A DNA stretch of 64,000 nt from Streptomyces venezuelae (GTDB taxonomy: Bacteria; Actinomycetota; Actinomycetes; Streptomycetales; Streptomycetaceae). Shown here one piece after another: positions 1 to 7,573 of this stretch. Position 1 is the first letter of the stretch, and each line of letters starts with the position of its first letter. The stretch lies in the NCBI RefSeq assembly GCF_008642375.1, contig NZ_CP029194.1, positions 1,054,001 through 1,118,000 on the forward strand, written 5' to 3'. The notes beneath the pieces are model-generated. The model did no database searches, had not been told where the DNA came from, and worked only from the letters and a program-made list of their open reading frames with translations. The position numbers were made by a program, and so were the translations under genes.

Positions 1-1
1 C

Positions 2-619
2 CTCGGCGACGTCACCGACGACGGCGTCCTGGAGGCCGCCAAGACCCACCGAGCACACGCCCTGCTCGCCCTCACCAGCTCCGACACCACCAACCTCGAA
101 GCCGTCCTCTACGCCCGTACCGTCCAGGCCGACCTGCGCGTCGCCCTGCGCCTGTACGACGACGAGTTCGCCACCGCCGTCTACCGCACCCTGCGCACGG
201 CCCACCCCGATGCCCTGACCCGCAGTCGCAGCGTCACCCACCTCGCCGCCCCCGCGTTCGCCGGCGCCATGATGGGCCGCCAGATCCTCGGCGCCATCCC
301 CGTCGAACGCAAGGTCCTCCTCTTCGCCGCGCTCGTCGTCGCCGGACACCCCCAGCTCGAAGGACGCACCGTCACCGAGTCCTTCCGGCCGGGCGCCTGG
401 CGGGTCCTCGCCCTCGACACAGCCGCCCCCACCACCCGCCGGCCCGACCTCGCCAACACCCACGACGACGGCGAACACCCCCGACTCCTGTGGGACCTCC
501 ACCCCGGCTACGTCCTGCGCCCCGACGACCGCGTCGTCATCGCCGCCACCCGCCGCGGCCTCGCCGAACTCCTTGCAGCCCCGTCACAGCCAACCGGCGA
601 GCCGCGCACCGGGCGGTGA
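2..619 (+). CDS. TrkA-type potassium transport/channel regulator, 3' part
   Basis: The reading frame is already open at the left edge and closes with TGA at 617-619, so only the last 205 residues are present. The visible part begins in a Rossmann-like NAD-binding TrkA_N fold (ALLALTSSDTTNLEA, then YARTVQADLRVALRLYD), continues through a linker and ends in a TrkA_C/RCK_C-like segment (GAWRVLALD ... HPGYVLRPDDRVVIAATRRGL). These proteins gate potassium uptake systems or channels in response to nucleotides. The N-terminal part, possibly with a second TrkA_N domain or channel helices, lies outside the window, so soluble TrkA and channel-fused forms cannot be separated. Confidence 0.8.
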   Translation, partial: LGDVTDDGVLEAAKTHRAHALLALTSSDTTNLEAVLYARTVQADLRVALRLYDDEFATAVYRTLRTAHPDALTRSRSVTHLAAPAFAGAMMGRQILGAIPVERKVLLFAALVVAGHPQLEGRTVTESFRPGAWRVLALDTAAPTTRRPDLANTHDDGEHPRLLWDLHPGYVLRPDDRVVIAATRRGLAELLAAPSQPTGEPRTGR

Positions 620-870
620 CAGGCGTGGACCTCGTCGAGGGTCCAGCCGTCGGCGAGGGAGTCGACGAGGTGGCGGGGGAAGAAGTGCACGGCGAAGCCG
701 CCGTGTTCGTTGATGTCGTCGCCGCGGGCTGTGCCGGCGCCGTAGTGGGCGTCGCCGGTGTGGCGGACGGTGTGGACGAAGGCCCCGCCGGGGCGCCTTA
801 CAGGGTCGCCGCAATCGTGCAGGCTGGCCTGCCGGCCGAGCGCCTGGTAGCGCGAGGTGTGGAACCGGAG
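620..870 (-). pseudogene. Relic of a class I SAM-dependent methyltransferase
   Basis: Reading the minus strand from about 870 down to 620 gives methyltransferase-like protein in one frame: an N-terminal-like patch FHTSRYQALGRQA, then RPGGAFVHTVRHTGDAHYGA and HGGFAVHFFPRHLVDSLADG, then WTLDEVHAC. The strand-4/5 pattern RPGG-FV-TVRHTG is typical of Methyltransf_25/11 proteins. The homology stops where the frame runs into the antisense of the potassium-regulator gene at 619. The glycine-rich SAM-binding motif and an initiation site are missing. It looks like an internally deleted, truncated remnant. Confidence 0.6.
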
Positions 871-1294
871 ACCCTCTCCGTCATGGACGGCGGGAAACGA
901 CGCACGGCACGTGATCTTCTACACCTCGACGGCGAGAGAGGACACAGCACCTTTCGCCGTCATTGCGAGCTCTCCACCTCCATCGAGCCTCACCCAAGAC
1001 CGGTTAGCTCGGCCCTTCCCTGGCTCTTGTGTCGAGGCTCGCGACCGCTGGTTCGTCCAGGCCACTGCCGGCTCATCGGTAAGCGCGCGAGGGGTGACAC
1101 CGGCTTCTGGGACCGGGCCCGCAAATGCCCCACCAAACACCCTGCCGAAAGTTGCCAGGGCCCCTTGGGAGAGCCCCATCCTGGTGTGTGCGGCGGCGAT
1201 TCCCGAACCTACGGCGCGGGTTCGTACGCAACGCCTTCCGCGAGCCGGCCTTCGACTGAGCCGACATCCATCCCGCCCGGAGGCGTTCTCGGCC
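871..1294. other. Gene-free stretch
   Basis: Several open frames cross this stretch but none has a ribosome binding site, a recognisable motif or plausible composition. I see no coding gene, tRNA or strong hairpin. It sits between the methyltransferase relic and the end of tatA and may be further decayed sequence. Confidence 0.5.
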
Positions 1295-1564
1295 TCAGGG
1301 GCGCGTGTTCCCCGGCGTGTGCCCGGGCGAGGCTTCGGGGCGTCGATGGTCGGGCTGGGCGGCCGGGTCCTGGTGGGGGCGGTTCTCGGTGACCTGGTAG
1401 GTGGCCTGCTGGTCCGGGGTGCCGTCGGCCTTCATCGCTTTGGTCTCGCTCTTGAGAATGCGGGCCGCTTTGCCCGCGCTGCGGGCGAGGTCGGGCAGCT
1501 TCTTGGCGCCGAGAAGCAGGATGACCACGATGAGGATGATCGCTATCTCGCTGATTCCGAACAC
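1295..1564 (-). CDS. tatA: TatA/E-family twin-arginine translocase subunit
   Basis: 89 residues from a GTG at 1564. The N-terminus FGISEIAIILIVVILLLGAK is the single TatA membrane helix, followed by the hinge and amphipathic helix KKLPDLARSAGKAARILK and a polar Pro/Gln/Asn-rich tail, as in TatA/TatE of actinobacteria. TatA oligomers form the pore that exports folded Tat substrates. The gene lies 40 bases downstream of the terD-like gene on the same strand and may be co-transcribed with it, which would place it under the dyad at 2222-2237. Actinobacteria normally have another tatA with tatC elsewhere, so this may be an accessory copy. Confidence 0.85.
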   Translation of the reverse strand: MFGISEIAIILIVVILLLGAKKLPDLARSAGKAARILKSETKAMKADGTPDQQATYQVTENRPHQDPAAQPDHRRPEASPGHTPGNTRP

Positions 1565-1604
1565 GGTGTTCCGTTCTCTGGAGGGGGCTGTCTCGCTCGG
1601 GGTC

Positions 1605-2180
1605 TCAGACGTTGACGCCGAAGTCGGCAGCGATGCCGGCGAGTCCGGAGGCGTAGCCCTGGCCCACGGCCCGGAACTTCCATTCGGTGCCATGGCGGTA
1701 GAGCTCGCCGAAGATCATCGCAGTCTCGGTGGCGGCGTCCTCGGAGAGGTCGTAGCGGGCGAGTTCGGCGCCGTCGGCCTGGTTGACCACGCGGATGAAG
1801 GCGTTGCGGACCTGGCCGAAGCTCTGGCCGCGGTTCTCGGCGTCGTGGATGGAGACCGGGAAGGTGATCTTCGTGATGTCGGCGGGCACGGCGGCCAGGT
1901 CGACCTTGATGGCCTCGTCGTCGCCGTCGCCCTCGCCGGTGAGGTTGTCGCCGGTGTGCTGGACCGAACCGTCCGGGCTGGTGAGGTTGTTGTAGAAGAC
2001 GAAGTGACGGTCGGAGGCGACCTTCCCTGTTTCGTTCAGGAGCAGGGCGCTCGCGTCGAGGTCGTAGTCGTTGCCGGTGGTCGTGCGGACGTCCCAGCCC
2101 AGGCCGACCAGGACGGCGTTCAGCCCCGGTGCCTCCTTGGTCAGCGAGACGTTGCCGCCCTTGGAGAGGCTCACACCCAT
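1605..2180 (-). CDS. terD: TerD-family tellurium resistance / calcium-binding stress protein
   Basis: 191 residues starting at ATG 2180 ([20 protein letters not shown]), the standard TerD N-terminus. The family signatures [40 protein letters not shown] and [10 protein letters not shown] are intact; the acidic [13 protein letters not shown] loop is the expected calcium site. TerD proteins are cytosolic beta-sandwich stress proteins linked to tellurite, oxidant and phage tolerance; the molecular role is unsettled. It is divergent from the blaI-type repressor and has a perfect inverted repeat at 2222-2237, about 42 bases upstream of its start. tatA follows on the same strand. Confidence 0.93.
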   Translation of the reverse strand: MGVSLSKGGNVSLTKEAPGLNAVLVGLGWDVRTTTGNDYDLDASALLLNETGKVASDRHFVFYNNLTSPDGSVQHTGDNLTGEGDGDDEAIKVDLAAVPADITKITFPVSIHDAENRGQSFGQVRNAFIRVVNQADGAELARYDLSEDAATETAMIFGELYRHGTEWKFRAVGQGYASGLAGIAADFGVNV

Positions 2181-2221
2181 GTCGTCTTCCTTCCGGGCCG
2201 TAGTGTGCTGGAGCCTGTAAA

Positions 2222-2237
2222 TCTACAGTGATGTAGA
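2222..2237. promoter_or_regulatory. Predicted BlaI-type operator, terD/blaI intergenic region
   Basis: TCTACA-GTGA-TGTAGA: a perfect dyad with six-base arms and a four-base spacer. It fits the TACA-Nx-TGTA core bound by BlaI/MecI repressors. It lies between divergent terD (start 2180) and the repressor gene (start 2385), so it could serve both. The same dyad recurs before terB (5441-5458) and the HhH gene (7556-7573). Confidence 0.75.
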
Positions 2238-2384
2238 AGGAGCGGGAAGAGTGGAGAGCGGTTCCCCCGGTCCCCGACGGCGTCGCCCACCAACACCACG
2301 GAAACAGAAGCGAGCGGATGCGTGTCGTCTCAGTACGATGAACCGCCCCACACGGGCGGGACGAGTCGACGGGAGGGCGGCGGA

Positions 2385-2789
2385 ATGACGAAGGCCAAGC
2401 GGGAGGGCCACGACACGCCTCCCCGGCGGCGGGGCCAGGGCGAGCTCGAAGCGCAGGTGCTTGCCGCCCTGCGGCAGGCGCCGGGCGCCCGCACCGCCGG
2501 CTGGGTACAAGAGCGTCTCGGCGGCGATCTCGCCTACACGACCGTCATCACGATCCTGACGCGTCTGCACGTCAAAGGGGCGGTGAGCAGAGAGCGGGTG
2601 GGCCGGTCGTTCGAGTGGACGGCGGTTGCGGACGAGGCCGGGCTCGCAGCGCTGCGGATGCGGAAGGTCCTGGACGGCGAGGCGGACCGGGGGGCCGTGC
2701 TGGCCAGCTTTGTGACCGCCCTCTCACCCCACGACGAGCGCCTGCTGCGCGATCTGCTGGCTCAGGAGCCCGCGGAAGGGGAAGACTGA
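2385..2789 (+). CDS. BlaI/MecI/CopY-family transcriptional repressor
   Basis: 134 residues from ATG 2385, chosen because GGGAGG lies eight bases upstream; a GTG at 2322 would add 21 poorly conserved residues. The winged helix-turn-helix is clear: GELEAQVLAALRQAPGART, WVQERLGGDLAYTTVITILT, RLHVKGAVSRERVGRSFEW; the C-terminal dimerisation helices follow (LASFVTALSPHDERLLRDLL). BlaI repressors are inactivated by cleavage by a partner BlaR1/M56 metalloprotease, and such a gene starts four bases after this stop. The target dyad is found upstream of its own gene and of ter-related genes, not of a beta-lactamase. Confidence 0.93.
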   Translation: MTKAKREGHDTPPRRRGQGELEAQVLAALRQAPGARTAGWVQERLGGDLAYTTVITILTRLHVKGAVSRERVGRSFEWTAVADEAGLAALRMRKVLDGEADRGAVLASFVTALSPHDERLLRDLLAQEPAEGED

Positions 2790-2793
2790 CCGC

Positions 2794-3723
2794 ATGGGGG
2801 TCTTCGTCTTCCTGCCGCTGGTCCTGCCCTTGACGGCATGGCCGGTCGCACGCCTTGCCGAGCACCACTTGCATCCGCGGATGGCCACCTGGCTGCTGAC
2901 CTGCGTCTCCGGCGTGCTTGCCGTGTGCAGCACGCTGTCCCTGGCGCTGCTGATGGTGGTCGGCACCGCGCAACTGCCAGGCAATCCGCTGCCGGACGGC
3001 TGGTCCGACCCGGAGGTCCGCGAGGCCGTCCCCTACGACGAGGTCGCGGGCAAGGTCGCCATCCCCACTCTGATCATCGTTCTCGCCTCCTGCGCCCGGG
3101 CTGCGTGGCGGCATCATCGCGTACGCCGCCGTGCCGGCCGCGCGCTGCAGGGCATGCCCGCGACGTCGGTCGTGGTGCTGCCCGACGCGAACCCGTACGC
3201 GTACGCCCTGCCGGGCCGGAAGGGCCGTGTCGTGGTCACGAGCGCGATGCTCGCCACCCTGACCGGCCCGGAGCGCCGTGCGCTGTTCGCCCACGAGCGC
3301 GTCCACCTGACCGCCCGCCATCACCGGTTCCTGCTGACCGTGCAACTCGCCGCACGCGCCAACCCGTTCCTGCGGCCCCTGTGCACAGCGGTCACGTACA
3401 CCACCGAGCGCTGGGCGGACGAGGAGGCGGCCACCCGGATCGGCAGCCGCCGGATCGTGGCCCGGGCGGTCGGCAAGGCCGCGCTGCTCTCTCGTGGCGC
3501 ACCTGCGGTGACCCTCGCGGGCTTCGCCTCGGCCGGCCCCGTGCCCCGCCGCGTGGCCGCTCTGCTGGGCCCCGCTCCGGCCGCACGTCAGTGGCCGTCC
3601 TTGTTCACCAGCGCGGGCCTGGCCGCGTGGGGGGCGGCGGCCGGCACCACGATCTCCGCACTGTCCTCGGCGAACTCGGCCGTCACGCTGTTTCTGATCC
3701 TGAAGGCGGCGACGCCGCTCTAG
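2794..3723 (+). CDS. M56 (BlaR1-like) integral membrane metallopeptidase
   Basis: 309 residues. Membrane segments near residues 3-18, 32-57, 88-102 and the C-terminus surround a cytosolic zinc-protease domain with H167-E168-R-V-H171 and a downstream Glu in ERWADEEAA, the M56/M48 arrangement. In the BlaR1/MecR1 pathway this protease cleaves the BlaI repressor after a signal. Here there is no C-terminal extracellular penicillin-sensor domain (BlaR1 is about 600 residues), so the signal is unknown; this short form is common next to BlaI in actinobacteria. It is four bases downstream of the repressor gene and surely co-transcribed. Confidence 0.9.
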   Translation: MGVFVFLPLVLPLTAWPVARLAEHHLHPRMATWLLTCVSGVLAVCSTLSLALLMVVGTAQLPGNPLPDGWSDPEVREAVPYDEVAGKVAIPTLIIVLASCARAAWRHHRVRRRAGRALQGMPATSVVVLPDANPYAYALPGRKGRVVVTSAMLATLTGPERRALFAHERVHLTARHHRFLLTVQLAARANPFLRPLCTAVTYTTERWADEEAATRIGSRRIVARAVGKAALLSRGAPAVTLAGFASAGPVPRRVAALLGPAPAARQWPSLFTSAGLAAWGAAAGTTISALSSANSAVTLFLILKAATPL

Positions 3724-3786
3724 GGGGGTCCGGAAAGTCCCGCCTGACCTGCGGGCAGACGGCGCTGCTTTCCGGACACCCCCTAG
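3720..3786. terminator. Large hairpin at the end of the M56 gene
   Basis: Arms at 3720-3737 (CTAGGGGGGTCCGGAAAG) and 3768-3786 (CTTTCCGGACACCCCCTAG) pair almost completely, with about 30 bases between. The 5' arm starts in the last codons of the protease gene. It probably acts as a rho-independent type terminator. Confidence 0.6.
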
Positions 3787-3793
3787 CTCCGAT

Positions 3794-3864
3794 GCTGCTC
3801 AGCATGACCTCGTGGAGGGGCCCGATCGGTCTGGACGACCCTCCACGAACGTCCGCTGAGCAGC
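3794..3864. repeat. Second long imperfect hairpin
   Basis: Outer arms GCTGCTCAGC (3794-3803) and GCTGAGCAGC (3855-3864) and inner arms CGTGGAGGG (3811-3819) and CCCTCCACG (3839-3847) pair perfectly, separated by symmetric seven-base mismatched bulges. It lies between the first hairpin and the TerA-like gene. It may be a second terminator, an attenuator or the remains of a small palindromic element. Confidence 0.6.
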
Positions 3865-3900
3865 GGAAGTAGCCAGGGTCTTCGGTGGTTGAATCCGGGG

Positions 3901-4635
3901 GTGGACTTCAATGAAGAACGGCCGGGGCAGGTCAGTCTCGCCAAGGGTGGCCAGGCCCGGATCTCCCTCGACAAGGAGGACCGCGGTCTGACGGTCACGG
4001 CGTCACTGCAATGGAACGGCGGCAGCGCAGAGCGCCGTGCGCGGGGTGCGGATCTTGATCTCTACGCACTGTTCGTGCCAGCTGACGTGGCCGTACGCAG
4101 CGCCGACCACGCACCTGGGCATGTCTTCCCGCGGATTCAGCGCGGCCTGTTCCGCAACAAGAACAGGGACGAGGCCAAGGCTCTGCAAGCGGAGCTCGCC
4201 CCCCGTACCGATGCGGGCCGGGCCCTCTACCACAAGAACATCGGCAGCCTGCAGGAACCGCCGTACATGCAGCTGAGCGGCGATGCGAAAGCGCCGGGCG
4301 AGGAGACGATCAGCATCCTCCGCCCGGACCAGCAGGGGTACGCGCTGATCTGCGCGTACAGCGCGCTGAGCAACGGCGTCGGCAGCTTCCGCAGTTATGG
4401 TGCCCGGGTCGTCGTCACGGACGGGCGCGGCTCGACGGTAACGGTGCCGCTCTACGAGGACACGAACACGTCGTACTGGGTGGCCATCGCCTTCGTCGAC
4501 TTCACGGATCCGAAGGGGGTGTCCGTCAGCCATGTCGAGCGCTACAGCAAGCGGTTCACGGAGAAGCGGCCGGTACTGCACACCGACGGCACGGTGCTGA
4601 TGGACGCCGGGCCGGCGGAGTTCAAGCGCGGTTGA
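3901..4635 (+). CDS. TerA-like TerD-domain protein
   Basis: 244 residues from GTG 3901; TTG 3889 is an in-frame alternative. The N-terminus QVSLAKGGQARISLDKEDRG and ASLQWNGG, then RGADLDLYALFV, are TerD-domain signatures; the central and C-terminal parts (SISILRPDQQGYALICAYSA, SYWVAIAFVDFTDPKGVSV) resemble the longer TerA-type members. The function is presumed to be in the Ter chemical-stress response. No TACA/TGTA dyad is visible in front of it, unlike the neighbouring ter genes. Its stop codon overlaps the TTG of a small downstream frame. Confidence 0.85.
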   Translation: MDFNEERPGQVSLAKGGQARISLDKEDRGLTVTASLQWNGGSAERRARGADLDLYALFVPADVAVRSADHAPGHVFPRIQRGLFRNKNRDEAKALQAELAPRTDAGRALYHKNIGSLQEPPYMQLSGDAKAPGEETISILRPDQQGYALICAYSALSNGVGSFRSYGARVVVTDGRGSTVTVPLYEDTNTSYWVAIAFVDFTDPKGVSVSHVERYSKRFTEKRPVLHTDGTVLMDAGPAEFKRG

Positions 4636-4811
4636 TCAGTCGCCTGTTCTGGACGGGCGGCTTCGCACGGGCGGTCGACAACGCCCGGACCGCGCCGCGT
4701 CACCGGCACGAACGCAAGACGGAGCTGCTGGAGACGGTGAAGCAGGAGCGTCCGGTCCTTGAAGCCGCGCACAAGAAGCCGAGCCGTTACGAGGTCGGCC
4801 GGTGCACGTGA
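4632..4811 (+). CDS. Small protein translationally coupled to the TerA-like gene
   Basis: A TTG at 4632 overlaps the TGA of the preceding gene (TTGA) and opens a 59-codon frame ending at 4811. It is rich in Arg, Lys and Glu (TAPRHRHERKTELLETVKQE, AAHKKPSRYEVGR), reads like real protein rather than antisense, and begins with a short hydrophobic stretch (LISRLFWTGGFARAV). I do not recognise a family. Overlap and composition support it, but there is no independent ribosome binding site. Confidence 0.45.
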   Translation: MISRLFWTGGFARAVDNARTAPRHRHERKTELLETVKQERPVLEAAHKKPSRYEVGRCT

Positions 4812-4917
4812 CAGCAGTAGCTGTCCCAGGTGTTCGCGGTGCAGCTGACGGGTCGGGCCTGAGAGGGAGGCAGGGGCCCGCGCGACGGTACGAGCCCCTC
4901 CCCCGACGAAGGAAGGG

Positions 4918-5373
4918 CTACAGGTCGAACTCGTGCGGGGGGAGGTCGAGGGCGAAGCACGCCTCCCGTACGACCGCCTGCTCGTCCTTGTCGAAATCGC
5001 CGTCGGCGCCACCGATGATGATGCCGATCTGGATGACGGCGCGGGCCTCGGCGGGCTTCTTCTTCGCCTTCGCGACCTCCTGGAGGACGCTGACCTTGCC
5101 GAACGCGAAGTCGGCGGTGAGCTTGTCGCAGTTGGCGTCGAAGCGGCGCTGCAGATCGTCCGCCGGGAAGTTCTGCAGTACGTCGTTGCTCATGATGAGC
5201 TGGGCGACCTTGCTGCGCTCGGACGGGTCGATGCTGCCGTCGGCAGCGGCGACGAGCGCGCACATCGCCATGCTGGCGTCACGGAACGCACCGCTCTTCA
5301 GATCGTTCTTCTTCGCCATCAGCTGCGTCTGCATCGTCGACGCAGACTCCTTGAAGCGGTCCCACAGGGCCAT
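4918..5373 (-). CDS. terB: TerB-family tellurite resistance protein
   Basis: 151 residues from ATG 5373, with GGAGG nine bases upstream; upstream codons in the frame are antisense. The TerB alpha-helical signature is present: AMCALVAAADGSIDPSERSK, then the paired acidic loop IIGGADGDFDKDEQAVVREA. TerB is a cytosolic, membrane-associating metal-binding stress protein that works with TerC/TerD. A perfect dyad at 5441-5458, 68 bases upstream, matches those of terD and the HhH gene and implies control by the BlaI-type repressor. Confidence 0.92.
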   Translation of the reverse strand: MALWDRFKESASTMQTQLMAKKNDLKSGAFRDASMAMCALVAAADGSIDPSERSKVAQLIMSNDVLQNFPADDLQRRFDANCDKLTADFAFGKVSVLQEVAKAKKKPAEARAVIQIGIIIGGADGDFDKDEQAVVREACFALDLPPHEFDL

Positions 5374-5440
5374 CTTCGGACCTCCGTTACGTGGCGGAGG
5401 CGGTCCGGGCCGGACGAGGACGGTCCGGACCACCCACAAC

Positions 5441-5458
5441 TTCTACATTGATGTAGAA
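5441..5458. promoter_or_regulatory. Predicted BlaI-type operator upstream of terB
   Basis: TTCTACA-TTGA-TGTAGAA: a perfect dyad, seven-base arms, four-base spacer, in the promoter region of terB on the minus strand. It is the best of the three dyads in this island. Confidence 0.75.
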
Positions 5459-5493
5459 ACTATCAGGTGGTGGTGCGGTCGGTGCCATTCCAG

Positions 5494-5923
5494 TCAACGC
5501 TTCCGGAGCCCCTCCACAAGGGAGGCGGCTTCCTTGGCGAGTCGCCCGTCGAGGTCCGCACCGCGAACGGCGACCCCGCCCGCCTCGTCGAGCAGAACGT
5601 ACGTACCGGGGCCGGTGATCCCGAACCGGCGCAGGTGCCGTGCACCTGCGGGGGTGAGGAACTCGTCCAGGAAGGCAGGACCTCCCGCCCCCGCGATGCC
5701 GACGACGTTCATATCCCCCTCGTACAGGTCCGCGGCCTCGGGGCCCTGGGCGCGGCACTTGGCGCACGACGGCTCCCAGAACCACAGAACCGTGGGCTTG
5801 CCCGCGAGCTGCGCACCCTCGTGGGAACTGCCGTCCGTCCCGTGCCGGTGAAGCGCAGGATGCCCGGAACGGCCCCGGGCCGCGCCCCGCCCGCCGCCTG
5901 CCCGGCGGGCGGCGGGCTCGCAT
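5494..5923 (-). pseudogene. Thioredoxin/redoxin-domain protein broken by frameshifts
   Basis: The minus strand encodes a TlpA/ResA-like thioredoxin fold split over three frames. AGGAG precedes ATG 5923, but that frame is not redoxin-like; ILRFTGT lies in a second frame around 5845-5865; from about 5840 a third frame reads GAQLAGKPTVLWFWEPSCAK with the redox Cys-x-x-Cys (CAKC), then EAADLYEGDMNVVGIAG and TYVLLDEAGG, ending at 5494. Homologues are usually secreted lipoproteins; no lipobox is visible here. At least two indels separate the pieces. Genuine decay is more likely than assembly error because the N-terminal secretion signal is also gone. Confidence 0.65.
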
Positions 5924-6141
5924 GGCGGGCTCCTGTGGGGAGAGGCGGTGTCCCTGGGCCCCCCGCGTCCGGAATCTGCAGTCCCGTAGAGGAAATGCCG
6001 GGTGGAGGCTCCCTGGGACGCGCGCGGGATGGCCCGTGTGGCCGTACGGGGGGGGGATCCCGGCCGATCACGGGAAGGCCCGCGACCGGGATGCGGTCGC
6101 GGGCCCAGGAGGCGACGGCTGGGCGAGCGCCCGAAAGGCTG

Positions 6142-7194
6142 TCAGCCCTCGTCGCCTTCCTCCTCTTCTTCCTCTTCCTCCTCGTCCTCCTCGTCGCCTT
6201 CGAAGAGGTCGCCGATCTCGTCGACGGCTTCGGCCGCGATCATGCCGCCGACGACACCGACGGCGAGCCCGGCCGCACCCACCGCGACCGCGGTGCCCGT
6301 GCCCGCGCCGGAGTGGCGACCGTGCTCGTCACCGTGGTGGCCGTGGTGTTCCTTGTCGGCATGCGGAGCCCCGTGGCCGTAGGCGCCGTGGGACCCGTAC
6401 GGGGAGGGTGAACCGTACGAGGCGCGGTGCTCGACGAGCTGCCGCATCCAGGACTCGACCTCCGCGTTCCAGTCGGCCTGGTCGACGCCGTGATGGCCGA
6501 CCGTGTAGCGACCGACGGTGTCGTGGCCCTCGGAGAGGAATCCGCCGCGCTTGTCCGCCTCCAGGACGACCTCCATTCCGGCGGGGCCGGCGAGGAAGGT
6601 CACTTCGATCTCGTTGACCTGGTGCGCGTACCGGGGCGAGGGAGCGACCTCGATCTCCTGGTGGAAGGGCAGCCGCTGGCCCGTGCCCCGGATGTGCCCG
6701 AGTTCCAGGTCGGCCGACTTGAAGCCGAAGCCGAGCTGGCCGAGGGCTTCGAGGATCGCTTCCTGGACCGGCAGGGGGCGTACGGCGAGCGGGTCGAGGT
6801 CGCCCTTGTCCTTCCCGCCGGCGATGCCGAGTTCGGTCCGTACGCCGAGGGCGATGCCGAGGCCCTGGCCGTACAGCTCGGTGATCGGCGTCTCCCACGG
6901 AAGGGGGAAAGAGAAGGGGACGCTGCGCTGTTCGCCCTCCGCGAGGCGGAAGTTTCCGCCCACCACCTGGCGGTGGAAGACCACCGCCCCTTCGGACTCC
7001 CCGCCGTCGTGTTCGGCCTCGACGTGGGCCACGAGCTCCAAGGTGATGTGCTCGACGGTGAAGTCGGCACCCCCACCCTTGAGGTGGACCTGCCCGCTGA
7101 GCGTTCCGCCCGGCGTCACCGCGCCCGGGGCGAGCACCGTGTCCACTGACGGGCCGCCGACCCCGAGCGAGCCGAGCAGCCTCTTGAACACCAT
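6142..7194 (-). CDS. Spo0M-like sporulation-control / SpoOM family protein
   Basis: 350 residues from ATG 7194 (MVFKRLLGSLGVGGP, the usual family start); AAGGAG lies 11 bases upstream. The arrestin-like SpoOM domain covers about residues 1-245 (VDTVLAPGAVTPGGTLSGQV, EHITLELVAHVEAEHDG, VPFSFPLPWETPITELYGQG). A His/Gly/Tyr-rich linker (about 255-300) leads to a hydrophobic Gly/Ala segment and an Asp/Glu-only tail of about 20 residues. Spo0M affects sporulation and cell-surface stress in Bacillus; its role in actinobacteria is undefined. It starts about 90 bases after the HhH gene on the same strand and may be read from the same promoter. Confidence 0.9.
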   Translation of the reverse strand: MVFKRLLGSLGVGGPSVDTVLAPGAVTPGGTLSGQVHLKGGGADFTVEHITLELVAHVEAEHDGGESEGAVVFHRQVVGGNFRLAEGEQRSVPFSFPLPWETPITELYGQGLGIALGVRTELGIAGGKDKGDLDPLAVRPLPVQEAILEALGQLGFGFKSADLELGHIRGTGQRLPFHQEIEVAPSPRYAHQVNEIEVTFLAGPAGMEVVLEADKRGGFLSEGHDTVGRYTVGHHGVDQADWNAEVESWMRQLVEHRASYGSPSPYGSHGAYGHGAPHADKEHHGHHGDEHGRHSGAGTGTAVAVGAAGLAVGVVGGMIAAEAVDEIGDLFEGDEEDEEEEEEEEEGDEG

Positions 7195-7282
7195 CGTGGC
7201 GTTCACTCCTTCGTTCGCACCTGCGGTTCGGATGCCGTCGGCGCCCCGGGTGGGGTGTGGGGCGCCGACGGCGGTATGTGGG

Positions 7283-7504
7283 TTACTTCGTCGCGGTGTG
7301 GAGCGCGGCGAGTGTCTGCGCCCAGCGGACGTACTTCAGCTCCGCGAGGTCGGCGATCGTCTTGACCCCGAACGCCTCCTGGAGCAGCTCACCGTCACGG
7401 TCGGAGACGCCCTTGAGGGCCCCGACCGGCGCGGCCAGGATCTCCGGCAGCTCCTTGTCCGCCCAGGCCTTGTCCAGCACCTTGTCGAGGTCGATCGAAG
7501 CCAC
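7283..7504 (-). CDS. Small helix-hairpin-helix protein
   Basis: 73 residues from GTG 7504, preceded by AGGAGG; the longer upstream frame is not protein-like. The sequence PVGALKGVSDRDGELLQEAF followed by GVKTIADLAELKYVRWAQTL is a helix-hairpin-helix-like motif as found in nucleic-acid-binding and TerD-linked proteins. The biochemical role is unknown. A perfect dyad (7556-7573) 52 bases upstream places it in the same predicted BlaI regulon as terD and terB; the Spo0M-like gene follows on the same strand. Confidence 0.75.
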   Translation of the reverse strand: MASIDLDKVLDKAWADKELPEILAAPVGALKGVSDRDGELLQEAFGVKTIADLAELKYVRWAQTLAALHTATK

Positions 7505-7555
7505 GGAAGCAGCCCTCCTGGGGTCGACGAAGGACGTGCGCACGCCACGCACGTC

Positions 7556-7573
7556 CTCTACACAGCTGTAGAG
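7556..7573. promoter_or_regulatory. Predicted BlaI-type operator upstream of the HhH gene
   Basis: CTCTACA-CAGC-TGTAGAG: perfect seven-base arms with a four-base spacer, in the minus-strand promoter region of the HhH/Spo0M gene pair. Confidence 0.72.

Noticed and set aside
871..1294. Long open frames on both strands
   Set aside because: No start sites, motifs or plausible composition; typical of high-GC noise.
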